This document shows positions 28,592 to 38,088 of a stretch of DNA of 64,000 nt, in pieces (the first letter of the stretch is position 1; every line of letters begins with the position of its first letter). The translations under genes were made by a program, and so were the position numbers. This DNA is from Comamonas odontotermitis (GTDB lineage: Bacteria > Pseudomonadota > Gammaproteobacteria > Burkholderiales > Burkholderiaceae_C). The notes under the pieces were generated by a model. It saw only the letters and a program-made list of their open reading frames with translations, was not told the DNA's origin and did not search any database. The stretch lies in NCBI RefSeq assembly GCF_014207855.1, contig NZ_JACHKZ010000006.1:124001-188000 (forward strand), given 5' to 3'.

Positions 28592-29200
28592 TCAGGCCAG
28601 ACGAATCAACAGGAAAGCGCCGAGCAGCGCAGTACCCAAGCCACCCAGCCGCGCCAGCCATCGGTGGCGCTGCATCAGTCCATGGCCCAACCCCATGCCG
28701 GTGATGTGCAGAATGGCCGACCCCAACGCCATGCCAGCCAGCGCACCCAGTGCCGCAAGGCCACCATCACTCGCCAGCTCATACCCATGCGCCGCACCAT
28801 GAAAGAACGCAAAGCCTCCTGCCAGCGCCGCTGCTGGCAACCAAGGCATCTTGCTTTGCACTGCCACCAACAGGCCCAGCGCCAACACCGAGGCAGCAAT
28901 CATGGGCTCCACCCCTGGCACCCGTAGCCCGGCAAAACCCGCAACTGCGCCCGCCACCAGCATGGCCACAAAAGCGACCGGTACACGCCAGGCTGCCTCA
29001 AGCCGGGGAAAGGCCAACACGCTCCAGACACCTACGGCCAGCATGGCTGCCAGATGATCAAGACCGGTGAATGGGTGTACCAGGCCTTGCACAACGCTGT
29101 CCGCAAGGCCATGCGTGTGCGGTTGGTCTCCGCCATGGGCCAGTGCGATGGCAGGCAGCATGGGGAGTGCCGAAAGGGCAATGGAGCTTACTTTTTTCAT
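28592..29200 (-). CDS. ureJ: HupE/UreJ nickel-transport-type membrane protein
   Basis: 202 residues. A signal-like N-terminus ending [10 protein letters not shown], then about six membrane helices with the family motifs [16 protein letters not shown] and [11 protein letters not shown]. HupE/UreJ proteins are nickel or cobalt permeases found in urease and hydrogenase operons. Its placement between ureA and ureB is common in Burkholderiales. Confidence 0.95.
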   Translation of the reverse strand: MKKVSSIALSALPMLPAIALAHGGDQPHTHGLADSVVQGLVHPFTGLDHLAAMLAVGVWSVLAFPRLEAAWRVPVAFVAMLVAGAVAGFAGLRVPGVEPMIAASVLALGLLVAVQSKMPWLPAAALAGGFAFFHGAAHGYELASDGGLAALGALAGMALGSAILHITGMGLGHGLMQRHRWLARLGGLGTALLGAFLLIRLA

Positions 29201-29238
29201 AACGATTTGGATGGAATGGCTATGGGGTTTGAGAGATC

Positions 29239-29541
29239 TCAGAGGATGGGTTCATGCACAGTGACCAGCTTGGTTCCGTCGGGAAAAGTCGCTTCGATCT
29301 GGATATCCGGGATCATCTCGGCAATGCCCTCCATCACGTCAGCGCGCGTGAGCACCGTGCGGCCTTCGCTCATCAGCTGCGCCACGGTCTTGCCGTCACG
29401 CGCACCTTCCATGACAAAGGCACTGATGAGCGCCACCGCCTCCGGGTAGTTGAGCCTAAGGCCCCGGGCCATGCGGCGCTCGGCGAGCAGAGCCGCCGTA
29501 AAGATCAGTAGCTTGTCTTTTTCACGCGGAGTGAGTTCCAT
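29239..29541 (-). CDS. ureA: urease gamma subunit
   Basis: 100 residues, standard size: [44 protein letters not shown] and [20 protein letters not shown]. First gene of the leftward operon ureA-ureJ-ureB-ureC-GNAT-ureE-ureF-ureG. A sigma54-type promoter lies about 70 bases upstream of its start. A longer frame to 29850 is not coding. Confidence 0.98.
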   Translation of the reverse strand: MELTPREKDKLLIFTAALLAERRMARGLRLNYPEAVALISAFVMEGARDGKTVAQLMSEGRTVLTRADVMEGIAEMIPDIQIEATFPDGTKLVTVHEPIL

Positions 29542-29619
29542 GGGTGCTTGATTCCGTATCCTGAAGATGTGCCGGTACACGCTATCGCGCGCCCGTACCA
29601 AACATATGGAATGGCACAG

Positions 29620-29635
29620 TGCAATATTCGGGCCA
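29620..29635 (-). promoter_or_regulatory. sigma54-type promoter of the ureA operon
   Basis: On the minus strand the sequence TGGCCCG-AATA-TTGCA matches the sigma54 -24/-12 consensus TGGCACG-N4-TTGCA at all but one position, preceded by T. The predicted start is near 29610, giving an about 70-base leader before ureA. It is mirrored by a second sigma54 site for urtA. Confidence 0.75.
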
Positions 29636-29722
29636 ACCGTGCACGCCCTTGGAGCACAGGCACCAGAGACAGGCATTCCAGGGGAGACAGGGCGCACCAA
29701 AACCAACACACCGATCCCACAC

Positions 29723-29739
29723 GACACCCAATTGGTGCA
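29723..29739. promoter_or_regulatory. NtrC-like enhancer palindrome between ureA and urtA
   Basis: gACACC-CAATT-GGTGCA resembles the NtrC operator TGCACC-N5-GGTGCA, differing only at the outer bases of the left arm. Its centre (about 29731) is 95-96 bases from the -24 element of both divergent sigma54 promoters, a normal enhancer distance. The rest of the 29542-29892 gap holds no gene. A second palindrome gtgcatatgcac at 29735-29746 overlaps the right arm. Confidence 0.7.
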
Positions 29740-29825
29740 TATGCACTGCCGCAGTGCGGGGCTGTGCACTCCGTCATGGCGCCCAAGGGCGATCAATCGA
29801 CCCTCCATGAATGGAGTTTCAAAAT

Positions 29826-29841
29826 TGGCACGCCTATTGCA
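29826..29841 (+). promoter_or_regulatory. sigma54-type promoter of the urtABCDE-ureD operon
   Basis: TGGCACG-CCTA-TTGCA, preceded by T, is an exact match to the sigma54 consensus YTGGCACG-N4-TTGCW. The predicted start is near 29852, leaving a leader of about 40 bases before the urtA ATG. Confidence 0.88.
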
Positions 29842-29892
29842 CTGCAGCAAACACGGTCAATCGTGATCGAACCTTTTTGTTGGAGTGGTGCA

Positions 29893-31164
29893 ATGAATCG
29901 TCGTGGAACCCTGAACATACTGGCAGCCTCGGTCTCCCTGGCTTATTTCTTCTCGTCTCCTGCGCAAGCACAGGACACCATCAAGGTCGGCGTGCTGCAC
30001 AGCCTGTCGGGCACCATGGCCATTTCGGAGACCGTGCTCAAGGATACGGTTCTGATGGCCATCGACGACATCAATGCCAAGGGCGGCGTGCTTGGCAAGA
30101 AGCTTGAACCTGTGGTGGTAGACCCTGCCTCCAACTGGCCGCTGTTCGCAGAAAAGGCCAAGCAGTTGATCACGCAGGACAAGGTGGCCGTGGTCTTTGG
30201 CTGCTGGACCAGCGTATCGCGCAAGTCGGTGCTGCCTGTGTTCGAACAGAACAATGGCCTGCTGTTCTACCCTGTTCAGTACGAAGGCGAGGAGCTGTCC
30301 AAGAACGTCTTCTACACCGGCGCCGCCCCCAACCAGCAGGCAATTCCTGCCGTCGAGTATCTGATGAGCAAGGAAGGCGGTGGCGCCAAGCGTTTCGTGC
30401 TGTTGGGCACCGATTACGTCTACCCCCGCACCACCAACAAGATTCTGCGTGCCTTCCTCAAATCCAAGGGCGTGAAGGATTCCGACATCATGGAAACCTA
30501 CACCCCCTTTGGTCACAGTGATTACCAGACCATCGTGGCAGATGTGAAGAAATTCTCCACCGGCGGCAAGACCGCCGTGATCTCCACCATCAACGGCGAC
30601 TCCAACGTGCCCTTCTACAAGGAACTGGGCAATGCGGGCCTCAAGGCCAAGGATGTGCCCGTGGTGGCCTTCAGCGTGGGCGAGGAAGAGCTGCGTGGCG
30701 TGGACACCAAGCCACTGGTGGGGCATCTGGCGGCGTGGAACTACTTCATGAGCGTGAAGAACCCCACCAACACTGCTTTCATCAAACAGTGGAGCGATTA
30801 CGCCAAGGCCAAGAACATTGCGGGTCACAAGGACAAACCCCTGACCAACGACCCCATGGAGGCCACCTGGATCGGCATCCACATGTGGAAGCAGGCTGTC
30901 GAAAAAGCCAAGAGCACGGATACCGACAAGGTCATCGCCGCCATGGCCGGTCAGACCTTCGCTGCACCAGACGGCTTCACCGTGAAGATGGACGAAAAAA
31001 ACCACCATCTGCACAAACCCGTGATGGTGGGTGAGATCAAGGCCGATGGTCAGTTCAACGTGGTATGGAAAACCAAGGGCCCGATCAAGGCGCAGCCCTG
31101 GAGCCCTTACATCGACGGCAACGACAAGAAGAAGGATGAGCCGGACGGCAAGAGCAGCTCCTGA
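29893..31164 (+). CDS. urtA: urea ABC transporter substrate-binding protein
   Basis: 423 residues. Signal peptide LAASVSLAYFFSSPAQA, then the type I periplasmic binding fold of the UrtA/AmiC group: KVGVLHSLSGTMAISET, AIDDINAKGGVLGKKL, VFGCWTSVSRKSVLPVFE and LLFYPVQYEGEE. It binds urea for high-affinity uptake. The start at 29893 uses GGAG seven bases upstream; the frame extends to 29548 across the promoter region and is not coding there. A stable hairpin follows the gene. Confidence 0.97.
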   Translation: MNRRGTLNILAASVSLAYFFSSPAQAQDTIKVGVLHSLSGTMAISETVLKDTVLMAIDDINAKGGVLGKKLEPVVVDPASNWPLFAEKAKQLITQDKVAVVFGCWTSVSRKSVLPVFEQNNGLLFYPVQYEGEELSKNVFYTGAAPNQQAIPAVEYLMSKEGGGAKRFVLLGTDYVYPRTTNKILRAFLKSKGVKDSDIMETYTPFGHSDYQTIVADVKKFSTGGKTAVISTINGDSNVPFYKELGNAGLKAKDVPVVAFSVGEEELRGVDTKPLVGHLAAWNYFMSVKNPTNTAFIKQWSDYAKAKNIAGHKDKPLTNDPMEATWIGIHMWKQAVEKAKSTDTDKVIAAMAGQTFAAPDGFTVKMDEKNHHLHKPVMVGEIKADGQFNVVWKTKGPIKAQPWSPYIDGNDKKKDEPDGKSSS

Positions 31165-31172
31165 TGGCTCAC

Positions 31173-31201
31173 TGCCCGGTCTGCCCAATGCCGACCGGGC
31201 A
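31173..31201 (+). promoter_or_regulatory. stem-loop after urtA
   Basis: Perfect 9-bp stem tgcccggtc / gaccgggca with an 11-base loop and no T-tract. Hairpins after binding-protein genes often protect the upstream message and lower expression of the membrane components; that role is inferred here. Confidence 0.75.
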
Positions 31202-31218
31202 ATATCAAAGTTCAAAAC

Positions 31219-31260
31219 AATAGCTAATGGCGCTTTATGGATAGGCGCTGAAGGTTGATT
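31219..31260. repeat. dispersed repeat copy between urtA and urtB
   Basis: Reads aatagctaatggcgctttat then ggataggcgct, an imperfect hairpin. It aligns without gaps to the reverse strand of the copy at 54566-54612 over about 40 bases, and its reverse complement shares gcgccattagct with the 49-kb copy. Confidence 0.55.
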
Positions 31261-31265
31261 CAACC

Positions 31266-32858
31266 ATGAAGATCCTGCACAAAGCCATGGCCGCAGCCCT
31301 GGGCTTGCTGCTGTCTCTGTCCTGCCACGCGCTGACCGCCGAGCAGGCCTTTGCCATGGCGGCTGCCGAAGACAATGATGCGCGCGCTGCGGCCATCAAC
31401 GCCGCCGCGCTGGAGCCTGACGAAGGCGGCAGGCTGGCGGCCTATCTGCAGGCGCTGGCCGATGATGCTGTGCGCACAGCCGGTGGCAAGGCCTATGTCA
31501 TTCAGGGCGAGCGCACCATCGACCCTGCTACCGGTACTGCCGCTACGCTGCCCGCAGATGCCGAAGAGATCGTCAACAACAACTACCTGCGCGGCGTGAT
31601 CGAATCCGCGCAGGCTGCACTGGCACTGACCAGCCCCGATGTGCAAGCCCGTCGCGCAGCGGCGAAAAAGCTGGCGGAAGAGCCCGATGCCGCCCGTCTG
31701 CCATTGATCGACAAGGTGCTGGCCGGTGAACCGGATGCACAGGTCAAAGCCATGCTGGAGCGCGCCAAGGCCGCTAGCCTGCTGGGCAGCGAGAATACTG
31801 CCGAGCGTCTGCAGGCCGTGCAGCAACTGGCGCAGATTCACACCCCGGAGACACAGCTGCTGCTGAACCAGAGGCTGGCCGACGAGAGCGATCCAGCGGT
31901 GCAAAAAGCGATCCGCTCTGCGCTGTCATCCATTGCCGAATCGCTGGCCTGGGGCGAGCGGCTGGGTGCCATCTTCAGCGGCCTGAGCCTGGGCTCCGTG
32001 CTGCTGCTGGCAGCGCTGGGCCTGGCCATCACCTACGGGCTCATGGGCGTGATCAACATGGCACATGGCGAGCTGATCATGATCGGAGCCTATGCCACCT
32101 ACCTGGTACAGGTGCTATTCCAGCGCTGGCTGCCTGATTCGGCATTCGGCTGGTACTTGGTGGTGGCCGTGCCAGTGGCCTTCACCGTCGCCGCACTGGT
32201 CGGCGCTGTGCTCGAGCGCGGCGTGATCCGCTTTCTCTACGGCCGCCCGCTGGAGACGCTGCTGGCCACCTTCGGCATCAGCCTGGTGTTGCAGCAAGCG
32301 GTACGCAGCCTGTTCGGGGCACAGAACGTGGGGGTTGAAAACCCCGCCTGGATGAGCGGTGGCGTTTCACTGCTGCCCAATCTCACACTGCCTTTCAACC
32401 GCATTGCCATCATCGTGTTTGCCTTTGCAGTGCTGGGCGCCGTGGCCTTCATGATCGCCAGAACGCGGCTGGGCCTTTTCGTGCGCGGCGTCACACAGAA
32501 CCGCGCCATGGCCTCGTGCGTGGGGGTAAACACCGCGCGTACCGACACCTATGCATTCGCGCTGGGCTCCGGCATTGCGGGCCTGGCCGGCTGCGCCTTG
32601 AGCCAGATCGGTAATGTGGGCCCGGACCTGGGCCAGAACTACATCGTCGACTCTTTCCTGGTCGTGGTGCTGGGTGGCGTGGGCCAGTTGGCGGGAACGG
32701 TGTATGCAGCCCTGGGCCTGGGCGTGCTGTCCAAGTTGCTTGAAGGCTGGGCCGGTGCAGTGCTCGCCAAGATTGCCGTGCTGCTGTTCATCGTCGTGTT
32801 CATCCAGAAACGCCCGCAAGGCATCTTTGCCCTCAAGGGCCGAAGCGCCGAAGCCTGA
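31266..32858 (+). CDS. urtB: urea ABC transporter permease
   Basis: 530 residues. A signal peptide (MAAALGLLLSLSCHA) and an about 210-residue periplasmic extension rich in Ala/Glu helices precede the LivH-type permease, which starts near IFSGLSLGSVLLLAALGLAI and carries VINMAHGELIMIGAY. The long extension is typical of UrtB rather than LivH. It forms the inner-membrane channel with UrtC. It ends 3 bases before urtC. Confidence 0.96.
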   Translation: MKILHKAMAAALGLLLSLSCHALTAEQAFAMAAAEDNDARAAAINAAALEPDEGGRLAAYLQALADDAVRTAGGKAYVIQGERTIDPATGTAATLPADAEEIVNNNYLRGVIESAQAALALTSPDVQARRAAAKKLAEEPDAARLPLIDKVLAGEPDAQVKAMLERAKAASLLGSENTAERLQAVQQLAQIHTPETQLLLNQRLADESDPAVQKAIRSALSSIAESLAWGERLGAIFSGLSLGSVLLLAALGLAITYGLMGVINMAHGELIMIGAYATYLVQVLFQRWLPDSAFGWYLVVAVPVAFTVAALVGAVLERGVIRFLYGRPLETLLATFGISLVLQQAVRSLFGAQNVGVENPAWMSGGVSLLPNLTLPFNRIAIIVFAFAVLGAVAFMIARTRLGLFVRGVTQNRAMASCVGVNTARTDTYAFALGSGIAGLAGCALSQIGNVGPDLGQNYIVDSFLVVVLGGVGQLAGTVYAALGLGVLSKLLEGWAGAVLAKIAVLLFIVVFIQKRPQGIFALKGRSAEA

Positions 32859-32861
32859 TCC

Positions 32862-34025
32862 ATGCCTATGAAAACCGACCTGCAAACCTCCCTGCAACTG
32901 CCCAAGCCCGAGCCTCTGCTTGGCACGCGGGGCTGGGCTCTCTTTCTGGCCGCGCTCATCGCGGTATGCGCTGTGGCGCCCGCCCTCAACCTACTGGTGC
33001 CCGAGGGCAGTGCGCTGCATCTGTCCGACTACCTGGTGGGCCTGCTGGGCAAATTCATGTGCTATGCCATCGTGGCCCTGGCCATCGACCTGATCTGGGG
33101 TTACACCGGCATCCTGAGTCTGGGCCATGGCCTGTTCTTTGCGCTGGGCGGCTATGTGATGGGCATGTACCTCATGCGCGAAGCCGCAGGCCCCGATGCG
33201 CTGCCAGCCTTCATGGGCTTTCTGGACTGGAAAGAACTCCCCTGGCACTGGGCACTCTCGGGCAGCTTTGTAGCCACCGCGCTGCTGGTACTTCTGGTTC
33301 CGGGCGTGATCGGCGGCGTATTCGGCTATTTCGCCTTCCGCTCGCGCATCAAGGGCGTGTATTTTTCCATCATCACCCAGGCGCTCACCTATGCCGCCAT
33401 GCTGCTGTTCTTTCGCAATGAGACTGGCTTTGGCGGCAACAACGGCTTCACGGGCTTCAAGACTTTGCTGGGTTATTCGCTGAACACGCAGGCCATGCAT
33501 GTATTGCTTTTTGCGCTGTCAGGGCTGGCGCTACTGGGCTGCTTTCTGTTCTCGCGCTGGCTGATTCGCAGCAAATATGGCCGCGTACTGCAGGCGGTGC
33601 GCGATGCAGAGTCGCGCACCATGTTCTGTGGCTACAACCCATTGCCCTACAAGCTGTCGATCTGGATCATCTCGGCCATGATGTGTGGCCTGGCCGGTGC
33701 GCTGTATGTGCCACAGGTCGGCATCATCAACCCCAGCGAGATGAGCGTGGGCAACTCGATCGAAATGGCTGTATGGACAGCTGTGGGTGGACGCGCCAGC
33801 CTGGTCGGCCCCATCATCGGCGCATTTGCCGTCAACGGCGGCAAGAGCTGGCTCACCGTCGCGGCTCCCGAATACTGGCTGTATGTGCTGGGTGCATTGT
33901 TCATCGTGGTGACGCTGCTCATGCCGGGTGGCCTGATCCGCCTTCCGTCGCAGATCCGTGAATGGCAGGACAAACGCCGCGCACTGGCGCAGCCATCTGC
34001 CCCCCAGCAAGGAGTACAGGCATGA
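32862..34025 (+). CDS. urtC: urea ABC transporter permease
   Basis: 387 residues, LivM-type, with about ten membrane helices. Family motifs are AIDLIWGYTGILSLGHGLFFALGGY, YFAFRSRIKGVYFSIITQAL and ESRTMFCGYN. The ATG at 32862 or a second at 32868 could be used. Its stop overlaps the urtD start (ATGA), linking translation of channel and ATPase. Confidence 0.97.
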   Translation: MPMKTDLQTSLQLPKPEPLLGTRGWALFLAALIAVCAVAPALNLLVPEGSALHLSDYLVGLLGKFMCYAIVALAIDLIWGYTGILSLGHGLFFALGGYVMGMYLMREAAGPDALPAFMGFLDWKELPWHWALSGSFVATALLVLLVPGVIGGVFGYFAFRSRIKGVYFSIITQALTYAAMLLFFRNETGFGGNNGFTGFKTLLGYSLNTQAMHVLLFALSGLALLGCFLFSRWLIRSKYGRVLQAVRDAESRTMFCGYNPLPYKLSIWIISAMMCGLAGALYVPQVGIINPSEMSVGNSIEMAVWTAVGGRASLVGPIIGAFAVNGGKSWLTVAAPEYWLYVLGALFIVVTLLMPGGLIRLPSQIREWQDKRRALAQPSAPQQGVQA

Positions 34026-34900
34026 CCCCCGACCTGATGCAATCGGGCAGCGAACGCCTGCAGCAGTACCGCAGAGAACACCCCAGCGAAGGACACACCG
34101 AATCAGGCGGGCGCAGCGCCAGCATGGCGCGGCCGGTGGTCGCCGGTGAGGTGGATACCACCCACGGCCGCATCCTCTACCTGGAAGATGTGCATGTGAG
34201 CTTTGATGGTTTCAAGGCCATCAACGGACTGAACCTGGACATTGCCCCTGGCGAGCTGCGCTGCATCATCGGCCCCAATGGCGCGGGCAAGACCACGATG
34301 ATGGACATCATCACCGGCAAGACCCGGCCCGACCGCGGCTCCGTGTTCTTCGGCTCCACCATCGATCTGCTGCGCTACAACGAGCCCGAGATTGCCGCCA
34401 TGGGCATTGGCCGCAAGTTCCAGAAACCCACGGTGTTCGAGCAGCTCTCGGTGTTCGAGAACCTGGAGCTGGCACTCAAGACCCACAAGGGCGTGGCGGC
34501 GTCGATGCGCTTTGCCCTCAAGGGCGCCCAGAAAGACCGCATTGCCGAGGTGCTGCACACCATTCACCTGGCAAGCAGCGTAAACCGGCAGGCAGGCCTT
34601 TTGAGCCATGGCCAGAAGCAGTGGCTGGAAATTGGCATGCTGCTGGTGCAGGAGCCCCAGCTGCTGCTGCTGGACGAACCCGTCGCCGGCATGACGGACG
34701 AGGAAACAGCGCGCACGGCGGAACTGTTTCTCACCCTCAAAGGCAAGCATTCGCTGATGGTGGTGGAGCACGACATGGGCTTCATCGGCACCATCAGCGA
34801 GAAAGTCACGGTGCTCTGCGATGGCACGGTACTGGCCGAAGGCACGCTCGCCCAGGTGCAGGCCGATGAGCGTGTGATCGAGGTGTACCTTGGCCGCTGA
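34022..34900 (+). CDS. urtD: urea ABC transporter ATPase
   Basis: 292 residues. An about 45-residue polar N-terminal extension precedes a LivG-type ATPase: Walker A GPNGAGKTTMMD, signature LLSHGQKQWLEIGM, Walker B LLLLDEPVAGM and the H-loop VVEHDMGF. The signature reads LSHGQ, the usual form for UrtD/LivG. A frame from 33962 overlapping urtC is not used. Confidence 0.97.
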   Translation: MTPDLMQSGSERLQQYRREHPSEGHTESGGRSASMARPVVAGEVDTTHGRILYLEDVHVSFDGFKAINGLNLDIAPGELRCIIGPNGAGKTTMMDIITGKTRPDRGSVFFGSTIDLLRYNEPEIAAMGIGRKFQKPTVFEQLSVFENLELALKTHKGVAASMRFALKGAQKDRIAEVLHTIHLASSVNRQAGLLSHGQKQWLEIGMLLVQEPQLLLLDEPVAGMTDEETARTAELFLTLKGKHSLMVVEHDMGFIGTISEKVTVLCDGTVLAEGTLAQVQADERVIEVYLGR

Positions 34901-34954
34901 TTTCTGGAAAACAGTCGCTGCCCGCGTTGGATAACCGGGCACAGGATATAGAAA

Positions 34955-35647
34955 ATGCTTGAAGTTCACAACCTGCACCAGTACTACGGCGGCTCGCACA
35001 TTCTGCGCAATGTCAGCGTGAAGGCCGAGATCGGCAAGATCACGGTACTGTTGGGCCGCAACGGCGTTGGCAAAACGACGCTGCTCAAGAGCCTGATGGG
35101 TCTGGTGCCCATCAAGAGCGGCCGCATTGAATGGCAGGGCCACGACATTGCGCGCAAGACGCCCTACGAACGTGCGCGCAGCGGCATCGGCTATGTGCCA
35201 CAGGGGCGCGAGATTTTTTCACGCCTGTCGGTGGAAGACAATCTGCGCATGGGGCTGTCGTACTGCCCCGCGCGCACCCGCATACCAGGCGAGCTGTATG
35301 AGCTCTTTCCCGTACTGAAGCAAATGCTGCACCGGCGCGGCGGCGACTTGTCTGGCGGGCAGCAGCAGCAGCTTGCCATTGCACGCGCGCTGGCGCCCCG
35401 GCCCCAGATACTGATTCTGGACGAACCCACCGAGGGCATACAGCCCAGCATCATCAAGGACATCGGCCGCGTGATCCGCATGCTGGCCGACCGTGGCGAT
35501 ATGGCCATCTTGCTGTGCGAACAGTACTATGATTTCGCCGAGGAGCTCGCCGATTACTATGTGGTGATGGAGCGCGGCGAGGTGATTGCCGCGGGCCCCG
35601 GCAATGAAATGCAGCAAAAGGGCATCCGGAAACTGGTGGCAATCTGA
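34955..35647 (+). CDS. urtE: urea ABC transporter ATPase
   Basis: 230 residues, LivF-type: Walker A GRNGVGKTTLLKS, signature LSGGQQQQLAIARAL, Walker B ILILDEPTEGIQPSI and a C-terminal ERGEVIAAGPG. It pairs with UrtD. It ends 3 bases before ureD. Confidence 0.97.
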   Translation: MLEVHNLHQYYGGSHILRNVSVKAEIGKITVLLGRNGVGKTTLLKSLMGLVPIKSGRIEWQGHDIARKTPYERARSGIGYVPQGREIFSRLSVEDNLRMGLSYCPARTRIPGELYELFPVLKQMLHRRGGDLSGGQQQQLAIARALAPRPQILILDEPTEGIQPSIIKDIGRVIRMLADRGDMAILLCEQYYDFAEELADYYVVMERGEVIAAGPGNEMQQKGIRKLVAI

Positions 35648-35650
35648 CCC

Positions 35651-36481
35651 ATGGCCTGGCATGCGCAATTGGCGCTCGACTACCGCAAGCAGGAAGACAA
35701 GACCGCCGTGCACTTCACGCATGACGGCCCGCTGCGCATTCTCAAAAGCCTGTACCCGGAAGGCCCCGGCACCTGCCACAACGTGCTGGTACACCCCCCC
35801 GGCGGGCTGGTCGGCGGCGACGTGCTCGATATCACGGTGCAGGTGCGGGAAGGCGCGCATGCGCTGGTGACCACCCCAGGCGCCACACGCTTCTACAAAA
35901 GCAATGGCCAGGCCGCGCTGCAACGCACCCGGCTCCGTTTGGAGGCGGGCGCCAGACTGGAATGGCTTCCGCTGGAGGCCATTGCCTACAACGCCTGCGA
36001 TGCCACCAACCACCTGGAGTTCGAACTCGCCGAAGGCGCCCAACTGCTGACCTGGGATGTGACGGCGCTCGGTCTGCCCATGGCAAGCCAACCTTTTGCA
36101 TGCGGGCGCTTCCTCCAGCATATGGAGTGGCCTGGCCTTTTTCTGGAACGCGGCCTCATCAGCGCGCAAGACCCTCTGTTGCTGGACGGCGCCCTGGGTC
36201 TGTCTGGGCAACGCTGCCTGGGCAGCCTGATTCTTGCAAGCGGCACCCCGCTTGCACGCGCCCAGCGCGAAGCGCTGCTGGAGAGCACGCACGCGCTGCT
36301 GCAGACAGCACCTCAAGGCACTATCAGCGGCGTCACCTCTCCCAATGCGCATATGCTGGTGCTGCGCGGCCTCGCGCCTGTCGTGGAGCCGCTCATGCAG
36401 CTGTGGAAGACCGTGTGGGCGCACTGGCGCAGCGAACTGTGGAGTTTGCCCGGCACAACGCCCCGCATCTGGTCGATGTAG
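35651..36481 (+). CDS. ureD: urease accessory protein UreD (UreH)
   Basis: 276 residues. Family signatures: LRILKSLYPEGPGTCHNVLVH, PPGGLVGGDVLDI, VTTPGATRFYKSNG and LEWLPLEAIAYN. UreD is the scaffold of the UreDFG nickel-loading complex. It is fixed to the transporter operon, 3 bases after urtE, while ureFG are in the opposite operon, so both operons must be on for active urease. Confidence 0.97.
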   Translation: MAWHAQLALDYRKQEDKTAVHFTHDGPLRILKSLYPEGPGTCHNVLVHPPGGLVGGDVLDITVQVREGAHALVTTPGATRFYKSNGQAALQRTRLRLEAGARLEWLPLEAIAYNACDATNHLEFELAEGAQLLTWDVTALGLPMASQPFACGRFLQHMEWPGLFLERGLISAQDPLLLDGALGLSGQRCLGSLILASGTPLARAQREALLESTHALLQTAPQGTISGVTSPNAHMLVLRGLAPVVEPLMQLWKTVWAHWRSELWSLPGTTPRIWSM

Positions 36482-36532
36482 CACCGTCCTTTCAGGCCTG
36501 GGCGGCATAGCAAACCTGCCGCGCTGAAGAGA

Positions 36533-37150
36533 TCAGGCGCCGTCGATCAGGAGCTCGATGTCCTTGGCCAAGGTGTCCACCGGCGTGCCATAGCGGCTGT
36601 AGAGACGCAAGCGCCCTTGCGGATCGAAGATGTAGTCACCAGCAGTGTGATCCATGGTGTAGCTGGCCGGCGTCTGGCCATCCACCTTCTTGTAGTAGAT
36701 CTTGAAGTCCTTGGCCATCTTCGCCAGCTCCTCGTCGCTGCCACGCAGCGCCAGAAAGCTCGGATCAAAATTGGCAATGTAGGACTTGAGCATCTCAGGC
36801 GTATCGCGTGCGGGATCGACCGAGACAAAGACCACCTGCAGCTTGTCGCCCTTGGCACCCAGCTTTTGCTTGACAGCAGCCAGATCGCTCAGGGTGGTGG
36901 GGCACACATCGGGGCACTGCGTATAGCCAAAGAACAGCAAGGTCACCTTGCCCTGGAAATCGGCCATGGTGCGGCGCTGGCCATTCTGGTCCGGCATTGC
37001 AAAATCCTGTGCGTATTCCTTGCTGCCTGTCAGGTCGATCGCATTGAAGCTGGCCTTGGGCTGGCTTTGTTTGCATGCAGTCAGAGCACCTGCAGTGCCC
37101 GCCACCAGGGCGCCCGCCGCCATCCATCGAAGAGCATCACGCTTTTTCAT
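36533..37150 (-). CDS. SCO1/SenC copper chaperone for cytochrome oxidase
   Basis: 205 residues. Lipobox near residue 26 (LTACK), thioredoxin fold with the CPDVC copper motif (GYTQCPDVCPTTL) and the third ligand His in YTMDHTAGD. SCO proteins help assemble the CuA site of subunit II. Last gene of the leftward ctaA-ctaB-sco group; 6 bases from ctaB. Confidence 0.96.
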   Translation of the reverse strand: MKKRDALRWMAAGALVAGTAGALTACKQSQPKASFNAIDLTGSKEYAQDFAMPDQNGQRRTMADFQGKVTLLFFGYTQCPDVCPTTLSDLAAVKQKLGAKGDKLQVVFVSVDPARDTPEMLKSYIANFDPSFLALRGSDEELAKMAKDFKIYYKKVDGQTPASYTMDHTAGDYIFDPQGRLRLYSRYGTPVDTLAKDIELLIDGA

Positions 37151-37156
37151 TACACA

Positions 37157-38080
37157 TCACCAGGTTACATAGTGGTCAATCAGCAAGGCCGCAAACAGCA
37201 CGCTCAGGTAGACCAGCGAAAAGCGGAAGGTCTTGCGGGCCAATGCATCGGAATAGCTGCGCCATAACGCCACAGCGTAGCCAAAGAAGCCTGCGCCCAA
37301 CACCACCGCGGCCACCAGGTAGATCCACGAGCTCATCTGAATGATGAACGGCAGGAGGCTCGCCGCAAACAGCACCACCGTGTAGAGCACCACCTGCACA
37401 CGGGTGTAGTAGTTCCCGTGCGTCACGGGCAGCATGGGCAGGCCCGATTTGCGGTAATCCTCCACCCGGTACAGTGCCAGGGCCCAGAAGTGCGGAGGCG
37501 TCCACAGGAAGATGATGAGAAACAGCAGCAGCGATTGCGGGGCGACATCGCCGGTCATTGCAGCCCAGCCCAGCACGGGCGGCATTGCGCCAGATGCACC
37601 GCCAATCACAATGTTCTGCGGCGTCAGAGGCTTGAGGATCACCGTGTAGATGATGGCGTAGCCCACAAAGGTGGCAAAGGTGAGCCACATGGTCAGGGCA
37701 TTGACCCAAAAATACAAAATGGCCGAACCCCCAGCACACAGCGCCGCCGAAAACAGCAAGGTCTGGCTGTTGGAGAGCTCGCCACGCGCCGTGGGGCGCC
37801 AGGCCGTGCGCTTCATGCGCGCGTCGATGCTCTGCTCCACGAGGCAATTGAATGCCGCGGCAGCGCCTGCCACCAGCCAGATACCTGCGCAGGCAATGGC
37901 CATCAGCGACAGCTCAGACGCCGAAGGCATGCCTGGCACTGCCAGCACCATGCCGATCAAGGCGCAAAATACGATCAGCTGCACCACCTTGGGTTTGGTC
38001 AATGCGTAGAACTGCGCAAAGCGGTTCGGCATCGGGGCAGCGGCAAGTTCGGTCATCGGAGCACTCAGTCTTTGTTCCAT
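37157..38080 (-). CDS. ctaB: protoheme IX farnesyltransferase (heme O synthase)
   Basis: 307 residues with about nine membrane helices. UbiA-superfamily motif around [19 protein letters not shown] and the [15 protein letters not shown] entry sequence are diagnostic. It farnesylates heme b to heme O for the aa3 oxidase. Alternative start Met at 38056. It begins 8 bases after the ctaA stop. Confidence 0.96.
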   Translation of the reverse strand: MEQRLSAPMTELAAAPMPNRFAQFYALTKPKVVQLIVFCALIGMVLAVPGMPSASELSLMAIACAGIWLVAGAAAAFNCLVEQSIDARMKRTAWRPTARGELSNSQTLLFSAALCAGGSAILYFWVNALTMWLTFATFVGYAIIYTVILKPLTPQNIVIGGASGAMPPVLGWAAMTGDVAPQSLLLFLIIFLWTPPHFWALALYRVEDYRKSGLPMLPVTHGNYYTRVQVVLYTVVLFAASLLPFIIQMSSWIYLVAAVVLGAGFFGYAVALWRSYSDALARKTFRFSLVYLSVLFAALLIDHYVTW

Positions 38081-38088
38081 ACAGCAAT

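Noticed and set aside
29639..29656. Second NtrC-like site gtgcacgcccttggagcac
   Set aside because: Arms match the NtrC operator poorly and it sits directly beside the minus-strand -24 element, too close for a normal enhancer.
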